Source: Eutreptiella sp. 'Long Island Sound 2002' | Taxonomy: Eukaryota; Euglenozoa; Euglenophyceae; Eutreptiales; Eutreptiaceae | Direction of reading: 5' to 3' | DNA length: 64,000 bases | Assembly (NCBI GenBank): GCA_964036045.1 | Contig: OZ038397.1 | Location: forward strand, 19,159,742 to 19,223,741 | Shown here: in pieces, positions 13,501-25,223 of the stretch | Numbering within the stretch: the stretch's first letter is position 1 | Layout: every line of letters starts with the position of its first letter | The notes under the pieces: model-generated | Seen by the model: the letters and a program-made list of their open reading frames with translations, nothing else | Databases searched by the model: none | What the model was told of the DNA's origin: nothing | Program-made: the position numbers and the translations under genes

Positions 13501-16500
13501 CCACATGAAGTTTTGATGTGGGGGGGATCCATTTTAGGATTTCCCACCATGTGACATAGTCAATTCCTAACCCTATACCCATAGGATTGGAATTTTTATT
13601 TTGTGTCCCACATGAAGTTTTGATGTGGGGGGGATCCATTTTACGATTTCCCACCATGTGACATAGTCAATTCCTAACCCTATACCCATAGGATTGGAAT
13701 TTTTATTTTGTGTCCCACATGAAGTTTTGATGTGGGGGGGATCCATTTTAGGATTTCCCACCATGTGACATAGTCAATTCCTAACCCTATACCCATAGGA
13801 TTGGAATTTTTATTTTGTGTCCCACATGAAGTTTTGATGTGGGGGGGATCCATTTTAGGATTTCCCACCATGTGACATAGTCAATTCCTAACCCTATACC
13901 CATAGGATTGGAATTTTTATTTTGTGTCCCACATGAAGTTTTGATGTGGGGGGGATCCATTTTAGGATTTCCCACCATGTGACATAGTCAATTCCTAACC
14001 CTATACCCATAGGATTGGAATTTTTATTTTGTGTCCCACATGAATTTTTGATGTGGGGGGGATCCATTTTAGGATTTCCCACCATGTGACATAGTCAATT
14101 CCTAACCCTATACCCATAGGATTGGAATTTTTATTTTGTGTCCCACATGAAGTTTTGATGTGGGGGGGATCCATTTTAGGATTTCCCACCATGTGACATA
14201 GTCAATTCCTAACCCTATACCCATAGGATTGGAATTTTTATTTTGTGTCCCACATGAAGTTTTGATGTGGGGGGGATCCATTTTAGGATTTCCCACCATG
14301 TGACATAGTCAATTCCTAACCCTATACCCATAGGATTGGAATTTTTATTTTGTGTCCCACATGAAGTTTTGATGTGGGGGGGATCCATTTTAGGATTTCC
14401 CACCATGTGACATAGTCAATTCCTAACCCTATACCCATAGGATTGGAATTTTTATTTTGTGTCCCACATGAAGTTTTGATGTGGGGGGGATCCATTTTAG
14501 GATTTCCCACCATGTGACATAGTCAATTCCTAACCCTATACCCATAGGATTGGAATTTTTATTTTGTGTCCCACATGAAGTTTTGATGTGGGGGGGGTCC
14601 ATTTTAGGATTTCCCACCATGTGACATAGTCAATTCCTAACCCTATACCCATAGGATTGGAATTTTTATTTTGTGTCCCACATGAAGTTTTGATGTGGGG
14701 GGGATCCATTTTAGGATTTCCCACCATGTGACATAGTCAATTCCTAACCCTATACCCATAGGATTGGAATTTTTATTTTGTGTCCCACATGAAGTTTTGA
14801 TGTGGGGAGGATCCATTTTAGGATTTCCCACCATGTGACATAGTCAATTCCCAACCCTATACCCATAGGATTGGAATTTTTATTTTGTGTCCCACATGAA
14901 GTTTTGATGTGGGGGGGATCCATTTTAGGATTTCCCACCATGTGACATAGTCAATTCCTAACCCTATACCCATAGGATTGGAATTTTTATTTTGTGTCCC
15001 ACATGAAGTTTTGATGGGGGGAGGATCCATTTTAGGATTTCCCACCATGTGACATAGTCAATTCCTAACCCTATACCCATAGGATTGGAATTTTTATTTT
15101 GTGTCCCACATGAAGTTTTGATGTGGGGGGGATCCATTTTAGGATTTCCCACCATGTGACATAGTCAATTCCTAACCCTATACCCATAGGATTGGAATTT
15201 TTATTTTGTGTCCCACATGAAGTTTTGATGTGGGGGGGATCCATTTTAGGATTTCCCACCATGTGACATAGTCAATTCCTAACCCTATACCCATAGGATT
15301 GGAATTTTTATTTTGTGTCCCACATGAAGTTTTGATGTGGGGGGGATCCATTTTAGGATTTCCCACCATGTGACATAGTCAATTCCTAACCCTATACCCA
15401 TAGGATTGGAATTTTTATCTTGTGTCCCACATGAAGTTTTGATGTGGGGGGGATCCATTTTAGGATTTCCCACCATGTGACATAGTCAATTCCTAACCCT
15501 ATACCCATAGGATTGGAATTTTTATTTTGTGTCCCACATGAAGTTTTGATGTGGGGGGGATCCATTTTAGGATTTCCCACCATGTGACATAGTCAATTCC
15601 TAACCCTATACCCATAGGATTGGAATTTTTATTTTGTGTCCCACATGAAGTTTTGATGTGGGGGGGATCCATTTTAGGATTTCCCACCATGTGACATAGT
15701 CAATTCCTAACCCTATACCCATAGGATTGGAATTTTTATCTTGTGTCCCACATGAAGTTTTGATGTGGGGGGGATCCATTTTAGGATTTCCCACCATGTG
15801 ACATCGTCAATTCCTAACCCTATACCCATAGGATTGGAATTTTTATTTTGTGTCCCACATGAAGTTTTGATGTGGGGGGGATCCATTTTAGGATTTCCCA
15901 CCATGTGACATAGTCAATTCCTAACCCTATACCCATAGGATTGGAATTTTTATTTTGTGTCCCACATGAAGTTTTGATGTGGGGGGGATCCATTTTAGGA
16001 TTTCCCACCATGTGACATAGTCAATTCCTAACCCTATACCCATAGGATTGGAATTTTTATTTTGTGTCCCACATGAAGTTTTGATGTGGGGGGGATCCAT
16101 TTTAGGATTTCCCACCATGTGACATAGTCAATTCCTAACCCTATACCCATAGGATTGGAATTTTTATTTTGTGTCCCACATGAAGTTTTGATGTGGGGGG
16201 GATCCATTTCAGGATTTCCCACCATGTGACATAGTCAATTCCTAACCCTATACCCATAGGATTGGAATTTTTATTTTGTGTCCCACATGAAGTTTTGATG
16301 TGGGGGGGATCCATTTTAGGATTTCCCACCATGTGACATAGTCAATTCCTAACCCTATACCCATAGGATTGGAATTTTTATTTTGTGTCCCACATGAAGT
16401 TTTGATGTGGGGGGGATCCATTTTAGGATTTCCCACCATGTGACATAGTCAATTCCTAACCCTATACCCATAGGATTGGAATTTTTATTTTGTGTCCCAC

Positions 16501-17994
16501 ATGAAGTTTTGATGTGGGGGGGATCCATTTTAGGATTTCCCACCATGTGACATAGTCAATTCCTAACCCTATACCCATAGGATTGGAATTTTTATTTTGT
16601 GTCCCACATGAAGTTTTGATGTGGGGGGGATCCATTTTAGGATTTCCCACCATGTGACATAGTCAATTCCTAACCCTATACCCATAGGATTGGAATTTTT
16701 ATTTTGTGTCCCACATGAAGTTTTGATGTGGGGGGGATCCATTTTAGGATTTCCCACCATGTGACATAGTCAATTCCTAACCCTATACCCATAGGATTGG
16801 AATTTTTATTTTGTGTCCCACATGAAGTTTTGATGTGGGGGGGATCCATTTTAGGATTTCCCACCATGTGACATAGTCAATTCCTAACCCTATACCCATA
16901 GGATTGGAATTTTTATTTTGTGTCCCACATGAAGTTTTGATGTGGGGAGGATCCATTTTAGGATTTCCCACCATGTGACATAGTCAATTCCCAACCCTAT
17001 ACCCATAGGATTGGAATTTTTATTTTGTGTCCCACATGAAGTTTTGATGTGGGGGGGATCCATTTTACGATTTCCCACCATGTGACATAGTCAATTCCTA
17101 ACCCTATACCCATAGGATTGGAATTTTTATTTTGTGTCCCACATGAAGTTTTGATGTGGGGGGGATCCATTTTAGGATTTCCCACCATGTGACATAGTCA
17201 ATTCCTAACCCTATACCCATAGGATTGGAATTTTTATTTTGTGTCCCACATGAAGTTTTGATGTGGGGGGGATCCATTTTAGGATTTCCCACCATGTGAC
17301 ATAGTCAATTCCTAACCCTATACCCATAGGATTGGAATTTTTATTTTGTGTCCCACATGAAGTTTTGATGTGGGGGGGATCCATTTTAGGATTTCCCACC
17401 ATGTGACATAGTCAATTCCTAACCCTATACCCATAGGATTGGAATTTTTATTTTGTGTCCCACATGAAGTTTTGATGTGGGGGGGATCCATTTTAGGATT
17501 TCCCACCATGTGACATAGTCAATTCCTAACCCTATACCCATAGGATTGGAATTTTTATTTTGTGTCCCACATGAAGTTTTGATGTGGGGGGGATCCATTT
17601 TAGGATTTCCCACCATGTGACATAGTCAATTCCTAACCCTATACCCATAGGATTGGAATTTTTATTTTGTGTCCCACATGAAGTTTTGATGTGGGGGGGA
17701 TCCATTTTAGGATTTCCCACCATGTGACATAGTCAATTCCTAACCCTATACCCATAGGATTGGAATTTTTATTTTGTGTCCCACATGAAGTTTTGATGTG
17801 GGGGGGATCCATTTTAGGATTTCCCACCATGTGACATAGTCAATTCCTAACCTTATACCCATAGGATTGGAATTTTTATTTTGTGTCCCACATGAAGTTT
17901 TGATGTGGGGGGGATCCATTTTAGGATTTCCCACCATGTGACATAGTCAATTCCTAACCCTATACCCATAGGATTGGAATTTTTATTTTGTGTC
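4569..17994. repeat. 107-bp satellite, block B (about 125 units, higher-order repeats)
   Basis: Same 107-bp unit as block A. Diagnostic variants recur at fixed multiples: the GGGGGGAGGATCC variant at 6026 and 7738 and the AATTGCTAACC variant at about 6288 and 8000 are 1712 bp apart (16 units); the variant trio starting at units 12182 and 13359 is 1177 bp apart (11 units). This is higher-order structure of the kind produced by unequal exchange in centromeric-type arrays. There is no gene in the block. Confidence 0.97.
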
Positions 17995-18202
17995 TATGGT
18001 GAGCATAACCTGGCATACCAGGAATACCTGGGAGTATACGGGTAAAAAAGGGGGTTTTGGGAGAAAGGGGTATGTGGCATGTACAGGTGGGTACGAATGT
18101 ATAATGCACAATGCATGCATAGGTGGTTTGGGGAATACCTCTAGTTTGCCAATTGTGATGGTCAATGTTGTGTTTGAAACTACCCCATTTTGGGCTCTTG
18201 GG

Positions 18203-18296
18203 GTATACGGCCGTATACTCAAGGCTCCAATACCTCAGTATACGGCCGTATACTCTGGAGTATACGGCCGTATACTTGGAGTATACGGCCGTATAC
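18203..18296. repeat. TE-1 palindrome cluster 1 (4 copies)
   Basis: Four perfect copies of the 16-bp palindrome GTATACGGCCGTATAC start at 18203, 18238, 18260 and 18281. The last three are 22 and 21 bp apart. They lie between the left TIR and the first gene, a place where transposase- or regulator-binding sites are usual. Confidence 0.9.
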
Positions 18297-18525
18297 TGGG
18301 GGTATTTGTTTGCACCATGTGGTTGTTTCAAGTTGAAAAATTCCATTGTTGTGCCTTTTGTGCCCATCTTGTTGCATGCTTTGCCTTTGCCCAACAATTG
18401 CACACCACTTGAAACCAATCTAGGCTCATACTTCACTCAAGATTGCAATGTATGTCTCCATATGTGTCCATTCCAATCCATATTATGTTGCTTCTTGCTC
18501 TCCCAGGCCCTCTTTTTCTGCCACC

Positions 18526-21500
18526 ATGACTGATGTTGGCACTCATGCCTTGTTGAAGAAGTGGGCCGATGCCGTAGCTCTCCGCACAGTGCACAGAGGT
18601 GTTTACAGCCCCGACAGCACACGCACCGTGTCTTGGCCTTCTCTTGAGAATTGTGCTTGGTCCACCTTGGACACCCCTGTGGCCCTGGTGAAGCTAACGC
18701 ACCCCGGCGTTGCCCAACCCCACAGCCTCACTGACCCTTTGTTGTCGTTGTTTGACAACAACCCTGATCTGCAAGCTATTGTGTTGCAGCTCCATGATTC
18801 GGATGCCCGCGCTGTCGCGGAGCATGTTAAAAAAAGCTGTGGGGGGCCCAATAGGGGGATGAGTTTGTATTTGAGGGAATGGGAGATGCAGGATGGCTCT
18901 CCGGGGATTCATGTCTCGGGGGACGTGGCCGCTGGCTGGCGCAAATGGGAGTGCAAGGCCCAGCAAGTGCAGCGGGGGCATTGGGAGGACACCGCCCCCC
19001 TCTACTCCCTCCACTCCCAATCGCCATGGTCCTGGCATGCCGATTTGGAGGGCCACACCCTCCCCACCTGGTACAAGGGTACTGGGATGCACCCCTCCCT
19101 TTTCTTCCCCCTCACCACCACCCCCCTTTTTGGTGTTGAACACCATCGTGTCTCCATCCCCGTTGACGTCGTCGATCATCGTCATGTCGACGACCTCAAG
19201 GATTTCAAGGAATGGGGCCATGCTTTCCAATCTGGCTTCATTTCTGTCAATTGGATGGACAAGCTTCAGGATGAGTATGGGGAACTTAGGGCAGATGCGG
19301 GGCTCAATATTTTTAATGAGGATTGGCCCGCCGAGACTCGTGCAGGGGACAGTGACACCCGCCGCACAATGACTCCACCGGAGGGGGGTGCAATGTACAG
19401 TTTCGCAAGGGAGGTCCTCATACCCCACTTGGAGACTCATTTGGGTTGGAAGTGTCCGGTCGTGAATGTTACCACCTTTATTGTGGTGAAGGCCGGTACA
19501 GTGGATGTGGAAAAAAAACAGTGTTGGCACCGTGACATTAACCTCAGCTATGTTGCCGGCCCGGACCAACACCATGTTATTTGCTTGTTTCCGATGTTCT
19601 CCCCCACACCCGATGATGGTTGTGCTGGGGATTTTGTGGTTGCCTCCCACACGGGCCTGCCGGACCCGTGGGTGGTGGCCCCGATGTCCCCATTGGACAT
19701 CGGGGATGTGTGGTTGGGCAATGCACTGACTGTGCATCGCGGAGGCATCTGCCCTACCACAAACCCCCATCGGCCCCGTGTTTATGGTTTCATATCGGTT
19801 GGTACCTCCAGGTTCGACTACAACAACACTTGCCCTGTTGTTGTTCCCCCTTGGGCCGGCAAAGCGGCTGCATCCCCCGAAGGGTCTCAAGGCCCTCATG
19901 CCACTTGTGGTGCAGTTGGTTGTGAGGTGTTGTTGGATGTGAGTGATGCTACCACAGTTTTTTGTGTTACATGTGGTAACGTGCCATTGTGTGCCACCCA
20001 CGCCCTGGAGGGGCAGTGTGGTGCCTGTGAGGAGGGCGCTTGGAATCAGGGTGAGACAATGACGCAACACAGTGGTGTTGCATGGGGTCGTTGTCCGGCC
20101 CCACTTCAGTTCTACATGCCCGTTGATGGGGCTACTTTTTTTGCAGTTCATGAACATTTGTCCCCTAGCCCCCTTCGAGTTGGGGTTGAGGGTCACCCTT
20201 CATATGAGGAGTGCCCATTGCGGCAAATGCATGCTAACCCCTTGCCTTCTGTGGGCTCGGATGGCACTTTCCTTGCTTGTCCCCCCGGTTCATTGGTGGT
20301 TTCGCGGGGTTTGATTGGTGGTGTTGCTTTGGCTTCCACCGATACCACAATTGGCGGGGTTTTGCATTGGTTTGCACTTGGGCACAAGCACCACCTCATG
20401 GATGTTGCACTGGCGGAGAGCTACGGTTGGGTGAAGTGGTGGCCATTCAAGACGGTTTCGAGAAAGAAGAAGTCGAAGCCGAAGCCCAAGGCGAAGTCAA
20501 GGAAGGGCAAGGAGAAGGCCGGAGAAGAAGATGAGGACGTGGAGGAGGAGGAAGAGGAGAAGCAAGAGCTGTGGTGCATCTGTAATCAGGTATTTGTGGG
20601 ATCCGGGCATGGGTTTAATTGAACTGTGTTGTTGTTATTCATTAAGTCCCATTTATCTAAAACGGTAGGGTCACTGGTGGGTTTTTTTGTTTGGCCTGTC
20701 TTCAGCGCCTCCCTATATGGTTGCAGTTCTTCAGGTTGAGTTGAATTGAATTGATCATCAACCTCTTCAACTTCTTCCCAGGATTCTTCAATGGCCTACA
20801 CATGTTTTTGCATGTTTGAGGGCAGTGGGGTTTGAACCCGGAACGTTTCGTTTGCAAGTGTAGCATGCATACCTCTCACCCACCCAGTGCCATGGTCTTG
20901 GAATACGGCCGTATACCTTGTGTATACGGCCGTATACCCACGGTATACGGCCGTATACCCCCAGTATACGGCCGTATACCGCGAGTATACGGCCGTATAC
21001 CTGCCCACCCATTTTGAGTATACGGCCGTATACTCCGAGGTATACGGCCGTATACTCGGAGGTATACGGCCGTATACTCATAGTATTTGTTGCCAATTTC
21101 AATCTATTTTGCCTAGTTCTTTGTTAGAATTCCACCCTTTCTTCCCATTCAGGTCCAGTATGATCCCTGGCCACTGCGGAGCATCACCGATTACGAGGTG
21201 GTCGAGCCCGAGGTGGAGTTGGTGGCGCCAAAGGCTGCCGCAGGACAAGTGATCTCCGGTCGGGAGTACGTGGACCCCATTCCTGTGGGTCGGGGGGATG
21301 TTGCCAGTGCGCCCTCCGACCTCGCGTGCACCACTGGCAAGGACACGGGATACTATTCCCGTTTGAATGTCCGTGCCAGTGGTGCACTTTACGACATTCG
21401 CCTGCCCATTAGGGTTGTGGCGAATGTCGCAAAGGGGGGGGGGGTTGTGGAGGCCATTTGGGGGGCTGCGGTGTGGAGCAAGAGCTCCGGGAAGGTGAGG

Positions 21501-22271
21501 GTTTTTTTGAGCACCACGGGGGAAAAATGGAGCATTTCGGACTCCATTATGGTGCTCCAAAGTTTTGGGGGGGAGCCTGTCCCCGGGGAGCACTCCCTCG
21601 CCCTCCAGGCCGAGTTGGCCTCGAGGGCGGGGAAACAGCTTGGGGGGAGGGGGCTGAAGCGGGCTCATGATGAGCCCGCTGCCACCCCTGCACCCACCCC
21701 CACCCGGAAGGCCCCCAAGCCTTCCGGGTCTGCTGCTGCTGCTGTTGCTGTTGGCTCGGGGGGGCTTGAGGGGTTTGGGGGGGTGGGGGGGATTGAAGCA
21801 GCTGCCCGCCGTGGCACATGCGAGGCCCTGGGGGACCTCGATGTGCCCAGCACCGCTGACATTGTCAGCGGTGTTGTGGCGGGCTTGGGGAAGTCCCGGC
21901 TGAACATCTCCCGAGAGATCGGGGAGTTCAGCCGGACTTCCCTGACCTCCTTGAGGGAGGCCAATGCCTCCCTCAAGGAGGAGCTGAAGGTTGCCCATTC
22001 TGAGGGTGACGCCAAGGACAAGAGGATTGCGGACCTGGAGACCAAGTTGGCCGATGCCACCGCAAGTGCCCATGACTGGCACCTCAAGGCCAAGGAGTTG
22101 GAGACGCGACTCCAAGCGGCCAAGGCCAACGAGGAGTGGGCGAGGTCCATTGTGGCCCATAGTGTCACACGGAGTGCACCCCCACCCCAAGGGTCTGGGA
22201 GTCAGGGCAGTGGGAGTCAGGGCAGTCAGTCCGCCTCCCCAACACGTGGCCTCCCCCCAAAGCCGCAATGA
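18526..22271 (+). CDS. TE-1 accessory protein: PhyH-like 2OG/Fe(II) dioxygenase with coiled coil (spliced)
   Basis: Start chosen at 18526 because of its strong context (gccaccATG). Exon 1 is 18526-20589, intron 20590-21152 (GT...CAG, phase 0), exon 2 21153-22271; together about 1060 residues. Exon 1 has a double-stranded beta-helix dioxygenase core with the metal triad HRD (His335, Asp337) and distal His404 (LTVHRGG), and Arg418 placed to bind 2-oxoglutarate, as in phytanoyl-CoA dioxygenase-like enzymes. A Cys/His-rich finger follows (about 461-505), then a Lys-rich and Glu-rich linker (about 646-685) ending WCIC. Exon 2 has a low-complexity stretch and a coiled coil (about 950-1025). Substrate unknown; a role on nucleic acid or chromatin is inferred from the transposon setting. 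An alternative donor at 22225 would splice in frame to 22300 and fuse this protein to the TET/JBP-like domain. Confidence 0.75.
20901..21077. repeat. TE-1 palindrome cluster 2, inside an intron (8 copies)
   Basis: Eight copies of GTATACGGCCGTATAC start at 20901 (one mismatch), 20922, 20943, 20964, 20985, 21018, 21040 and 21062. The first five are exactly 21 bp apart, the last three 22 bp. The cluster lies within the predicted intron 20590-21152 of the dioxygenase gene. Confidence 0.92.
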
Positions 22272-22299
22272 CTACCCCCATCCAACCCCGCCCTTGCAG

Positions 22300-22886
22300 C
22301 TTTATGCCGAGAGTTGGTGTACCGCAAGGTGCACATCTTGGGTGTACAAGTGCACAATGTGCAGTTTGGGGCTACAGGGACACGCAGTCAGGGGAAGGAT
22401 TGGCGCCGTGCGCGCTTGTGCAGCGGCAATGAAAGGCAAAGGGAGCTAATTTGCCTTTCAAATGCACATGCGCATGCGAATTTTCCAAGGTGGTTCCATT
22501 GGACCACCATTCAAGTGGTACAATGCGATACTTCACAAAGAATGCCGGGCCATCGCCATATGAGGGATCCTTCTCCGCTTTCCGCCATCTGCGTTGTCGG
22601 GGCGCATAGTGGTGGGGAGGTCTGTGTTGAAACAGGTGGAGTGCTCCATAGTCCCATGCAAGGGACCCCGATGCGGTTGGATGTACATGGAGGTGGTGGT
22701 GTGGATGCGAAGGCCTACAAGGGCTGGCCGGGTGTGGTTTTCAACTCCAAAGCCCACCACGGGCCTGCCCCATGGAGGGGGGAGCGCTATGCCATTGTTT
22801 TCTACAATGGGTGCAACACAGATTACCTCCAGGATGAGTCTGTTGATGAGTTATTGGCCTACGGCTTTCGTCCTTGGGGCCACTAG
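22300..22886 (+). CDS. TE-1 TET/JBP-like dioxygenase domain (exon or separate gene)
   Basis: Open frame with no good ATG at its start but a good 3' splice site before it (cccgcccttgCAG, ending 22299), so it looks like an exon. The last 110 residues resemble the TET/JBP-type 2OG/Fe(II) fold: WTTIQV strand, a His-containing turn, VVGAHSGGEV (the GG-E/L-W type strand), then FNSKAHHGPAPWRGERYAIV with the distal His and the Arg near the end. In place of HxD the sequence reads HRHMRD, so the first metal-binding Asp appears displaced or replaced. Splicing 22224 to 22300 would be in phase with the upstream gene and give a single protein of about 1240 residues with two dioxygenase domains; this is a prediction. 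TET/JBP enzymes oxidise 5-methylcytosine or thymine in DNA. Confidence 0.6.
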
Positions 22887-22894
22887 TGAGCACC

Positions 22895-22980
22895 GTATAC
22901 TACCAGTATACGGCCGTATACCTCCGAGTATACGGCCGTATACCTGGAAGTATACGGCCGTATACTCGAAGTATACGGCG
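22895..22980. repeat. TE-1 palindrome cluster 3
   Basis: A half-site at 22895, three full GTATACGGCCGTATAC palindromes at 22906, 22928 and 22950, and a final incomplete copy at 22971. Spacing is 22, 22 and 21 bp. It lies between the TET/JBP-like exon and the transposase gene, so it may also serve as the regulatory region of the latter. Confidence 0.9.
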
Positions 22981-23325
22981 AAAGATTTGTGCTGAATCGT
23001 ACATGCTGTGCGCCTGTTGCATGCGCCTGTGCGCACGGTTTCACTGGGCAACTGGCCCACATATGCCTCGCACATATCTCCACAGCAATTATTGTAAGCA
23101 ATATGTTTGCAAATGCCCATCAGAAGGAGAAGGGGCTTTGTTTGGAGAGCATTCAAGATTTTTGTGAGGGAATCAAACGCCGGCATTTGACCCCCTATGC
23201 AGTATGTGCTCTGCATCCACAAACGTCAACGCCAGCACCCTATTTTGTTTCACATGTTATGGCCCACCCTGTTTTTTTTACAATAGGATTGCGGGGAAAG
23301 AGGGCAACGGCAAAGACGTTTGTGG

Positions 23326-24912
23326 ATGCAATCGGTAGCATCAGCATTGCTTGGTGACGATGTACTTTTGCGACCCCATGCCCAAGGCCTCATGATTATT
23401 TTAAAAGATGGTGAGGTGGATGTGGCCGACAAGGAGGCAATTAACCTACTCCGATGGATGCGGCGGCACCACATTTCCATCCGGGCATTGAAGGGTTGCA
23501 TGAGGACCACATGCACTTGGGACCATGTGATGGCAATGCGTAAGACCCTCACACCTTACCTGTCCAAGGGGAGGGTTTTGGAGGTGGCCACTAAAGGGGG
23601 TACCCGGACATGTGGGGTGGTGGAATTGCATGATATTGTCACCACCATGGTTGCATGTGCCCATGCCGAAGACAGCATTCGGAAGTATGAGGAGAATACA
23701 TATTTGGCTGTTGTAATCTGTTCTGATGCCACTGTTTTTCATAATGCCAGTGCCACACGTTGTGACGTGTTTGTGGACCTATGGGAGGATAGGGGGGCAC
23801 ACCATGATGGTCAGGCATGGGCCTCATGGTGGGTTTTTGATGGGGGGGACGATATGGCCCATCTGCAAAGGATGGATGCCGTGGGGAAATTGAATGACCA
23901 AGTCAAAAAACTTGAAGCCGAGGGCGGCATAGAAATTGGGGGTACTCCCAAAAAGTTATTGTGTTTTAAAAGTGGGGATGGGAAAGTCATGATGTCGGGT
24001 TCGTGTGGGAAATGTTGGAATTGCAATCTCAAGTATGACCAATTTCAAGCCCATTTGTTTGCAATTGCAGATTTTCCAGTGCTTCCTCGCATTGGGTCCC
24101 TTATGTCTTGCATCCCTCCTGTCCGCAATGTTGGAGATGTGGCACATTGTTGTGCAAGGGTGGGGACAGGCATTGGGAAACGTCTCAAGGACAGCGCCCG
24201 CACATGGGGTTCACCAGGAGCTCTAAGGGCCGTGTCCCATTTCATTTCTAACCTCCGGCAAGAAGCAAAGCACATCCCTGTGGCCGAGAGAGTGATGCGT
24301 GCTCCCTCGAAAGAGAAGGAACACACTCTCGACATTAACGCCTCCCGTCTTTTTTTCGAAACACCTGAGTTGCACGCCGAGTTGGTGCGCATTGTTGCAA
24401 TGTATTGTACCCATGTTGTGAAGTGGGAGGGCAACAGGTGGCTCAAAATCAGTGCCGTCCTGCACCTCATGTTGCAGGCCTGTTACTATATGCAAAAGAT
24501 TTGGCGCCATGTGGGTCCTGTTCCCATGGATCAACGCCAACGTTATGCATCCATGGTTACACAATTCACCAAGGCATGGGGGGCATTGGGGTGGAGTGTT
24601 CCGGTTTGGGTGCATTGGGTGGTGTGCCACAGTGGGGCACACCTCCAAAGGTGGGGGAATTTTATTAAGTTTTCCTCCATTCCCACGGAATGGAGGAACA
24701 AAAGTTTTAAAATGGACATCCGCCATTGTTTTCAAGGGTGGAAGCTGAGCAAGCCTTATGTCACCCGATGGGGACTAAGGCATGCTCTGCACCTGGATGC
24801 CCTTGATTGGGGCATCCGGTTGTGGTTTGGGGAAAAGGGTTTGGGTAGAGAGGGGATCAAGTTTGGCATGCAACGCATGCGGAAGAAGCATCGTGCACCA
24901 AAGCACATGTAG
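23326..24912 (+). CDS. TE-1 transposase candidate, DDE/RNase H-like
   Basis: 528 residues from the first ATG of the frame. It is the only protein kept by the deleted TE-1 copy, which supports its being the transposase. Candidate catalytic positions: Asp134 in ICSDATVF at the end of a beta strand, Asp218 in FKSGDGK, and Glu455 in IPTEWRNKSFK, with a helical insertion that contains DVAHCCARVG (Asp271, His274). A CxxCxxC cluster (227-233) follows the second Asp. The order of DDE residues with an alpha-helical insertion before the Glu is typical of several eukaryotic transposases, but I cannot assign a superfamily. The C-terminus is Lys/Arg-rich. The fold assignment is inferred from motif pattern only. 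Confidence 0.65.
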   Translation: MQSVASALLGDDVLLRPHAQGLMIILKDGEVDVADKEAINLLRWMRRHHISIRALKGCMRTTCTWDHVMAMRKTLTPYLSKGRVLEVATKGGTRTCGVVELHDIVTTMVACAHAEDSIRKYEENTYLAVVICSDATVFHNASATRCDVFVDLWEDRGAHHDGQAWASWWVFDGGDDMAHLQRMDAVGKLNDQVKKLEAEGGIEIGGTPKKLLCFKSGDGKVMMSGSCGKCWNCNLKYDQFQAHLFAIADFPVLPRIGSLMSCIPPVRNVGDVAHCCARVGTGIGKRLKDSARTWGSPGALRAVSHFISNLRQEAKHIPVAERVMRAPSKEKEHTLDINASRLFFETPELHAELVRIVAMYCTHVVKWEGNRWLKISAVLHLMLQACYYMQKIWRHVGPVPMDQRQRYASMVTQFTKAWGALGWSVPVWVHWVVCHSGAHLQRWGNFIKFSSIPTEWRNKSFKMDIRHCFQGWKLSKPYVTRWGLRHALHLDALDWGIRLWFGEKGLGREGIKFGMQRMRKKHRAPKHM

Positions 24913-25159
24913 GTATATATCATGTGATGTGCAATATGCGTAAGTGTGTATATTAGGTATATATAACATGGGGAAGTGGATCACATTTGACATTTCGGAT
25001 GGGACATCAAACAAGGTTGCTTCTGGTGGTCTTCTGCTTTGCTCATATGGTGCTCTTTTGTGTGTACAATGTGTTTGGGGGTTGCAGGGTCATGAGTAAA
25101 TGCAAGGGGGAGGGGTAGGTGATGAGAATGGTGGCATGGGTGGGAGGCAGAAAGTCCCC

Positions 25160-25223
25160 GTATACTCCAAGTATACGGCCGTATACTTCTGAGTATACGG
25201 CCGTATACTCCGAAGTATACGGC
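25160..25223. repeat. TE-1 palindrome cluster 4, near the right end
   Basis: Half-site GTATAC at 25160, full palindromes at 25171 and 25193, and an incomplete copy at 25215 (spacing 22 bp). It mirrors cluster 1 at the other end. Between 24913 and 25160 I see nothing coding. Confidence 0.9.

Noticed and set aside
102-17937. Over 100 overlapping minus-strand frames of 63 codons in the satellite
   Set aside because: They are the same frame re-created by each 107-bp unit, overlap one another, and change frame between units; there is no sign of selection for coding.
18694-20196. 500-codon minus-strand frame opposite the dioxygenase gene
   Set aside because: Antisense shadow of a GC-rich coding exon; the plus strand has the enzyme motifs.
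20788-21252. Peptides with repeated YTAVY or YGRI
   Set aside because: They are translations of the GTATACGGCCGTATAC palindromes inside an intron.
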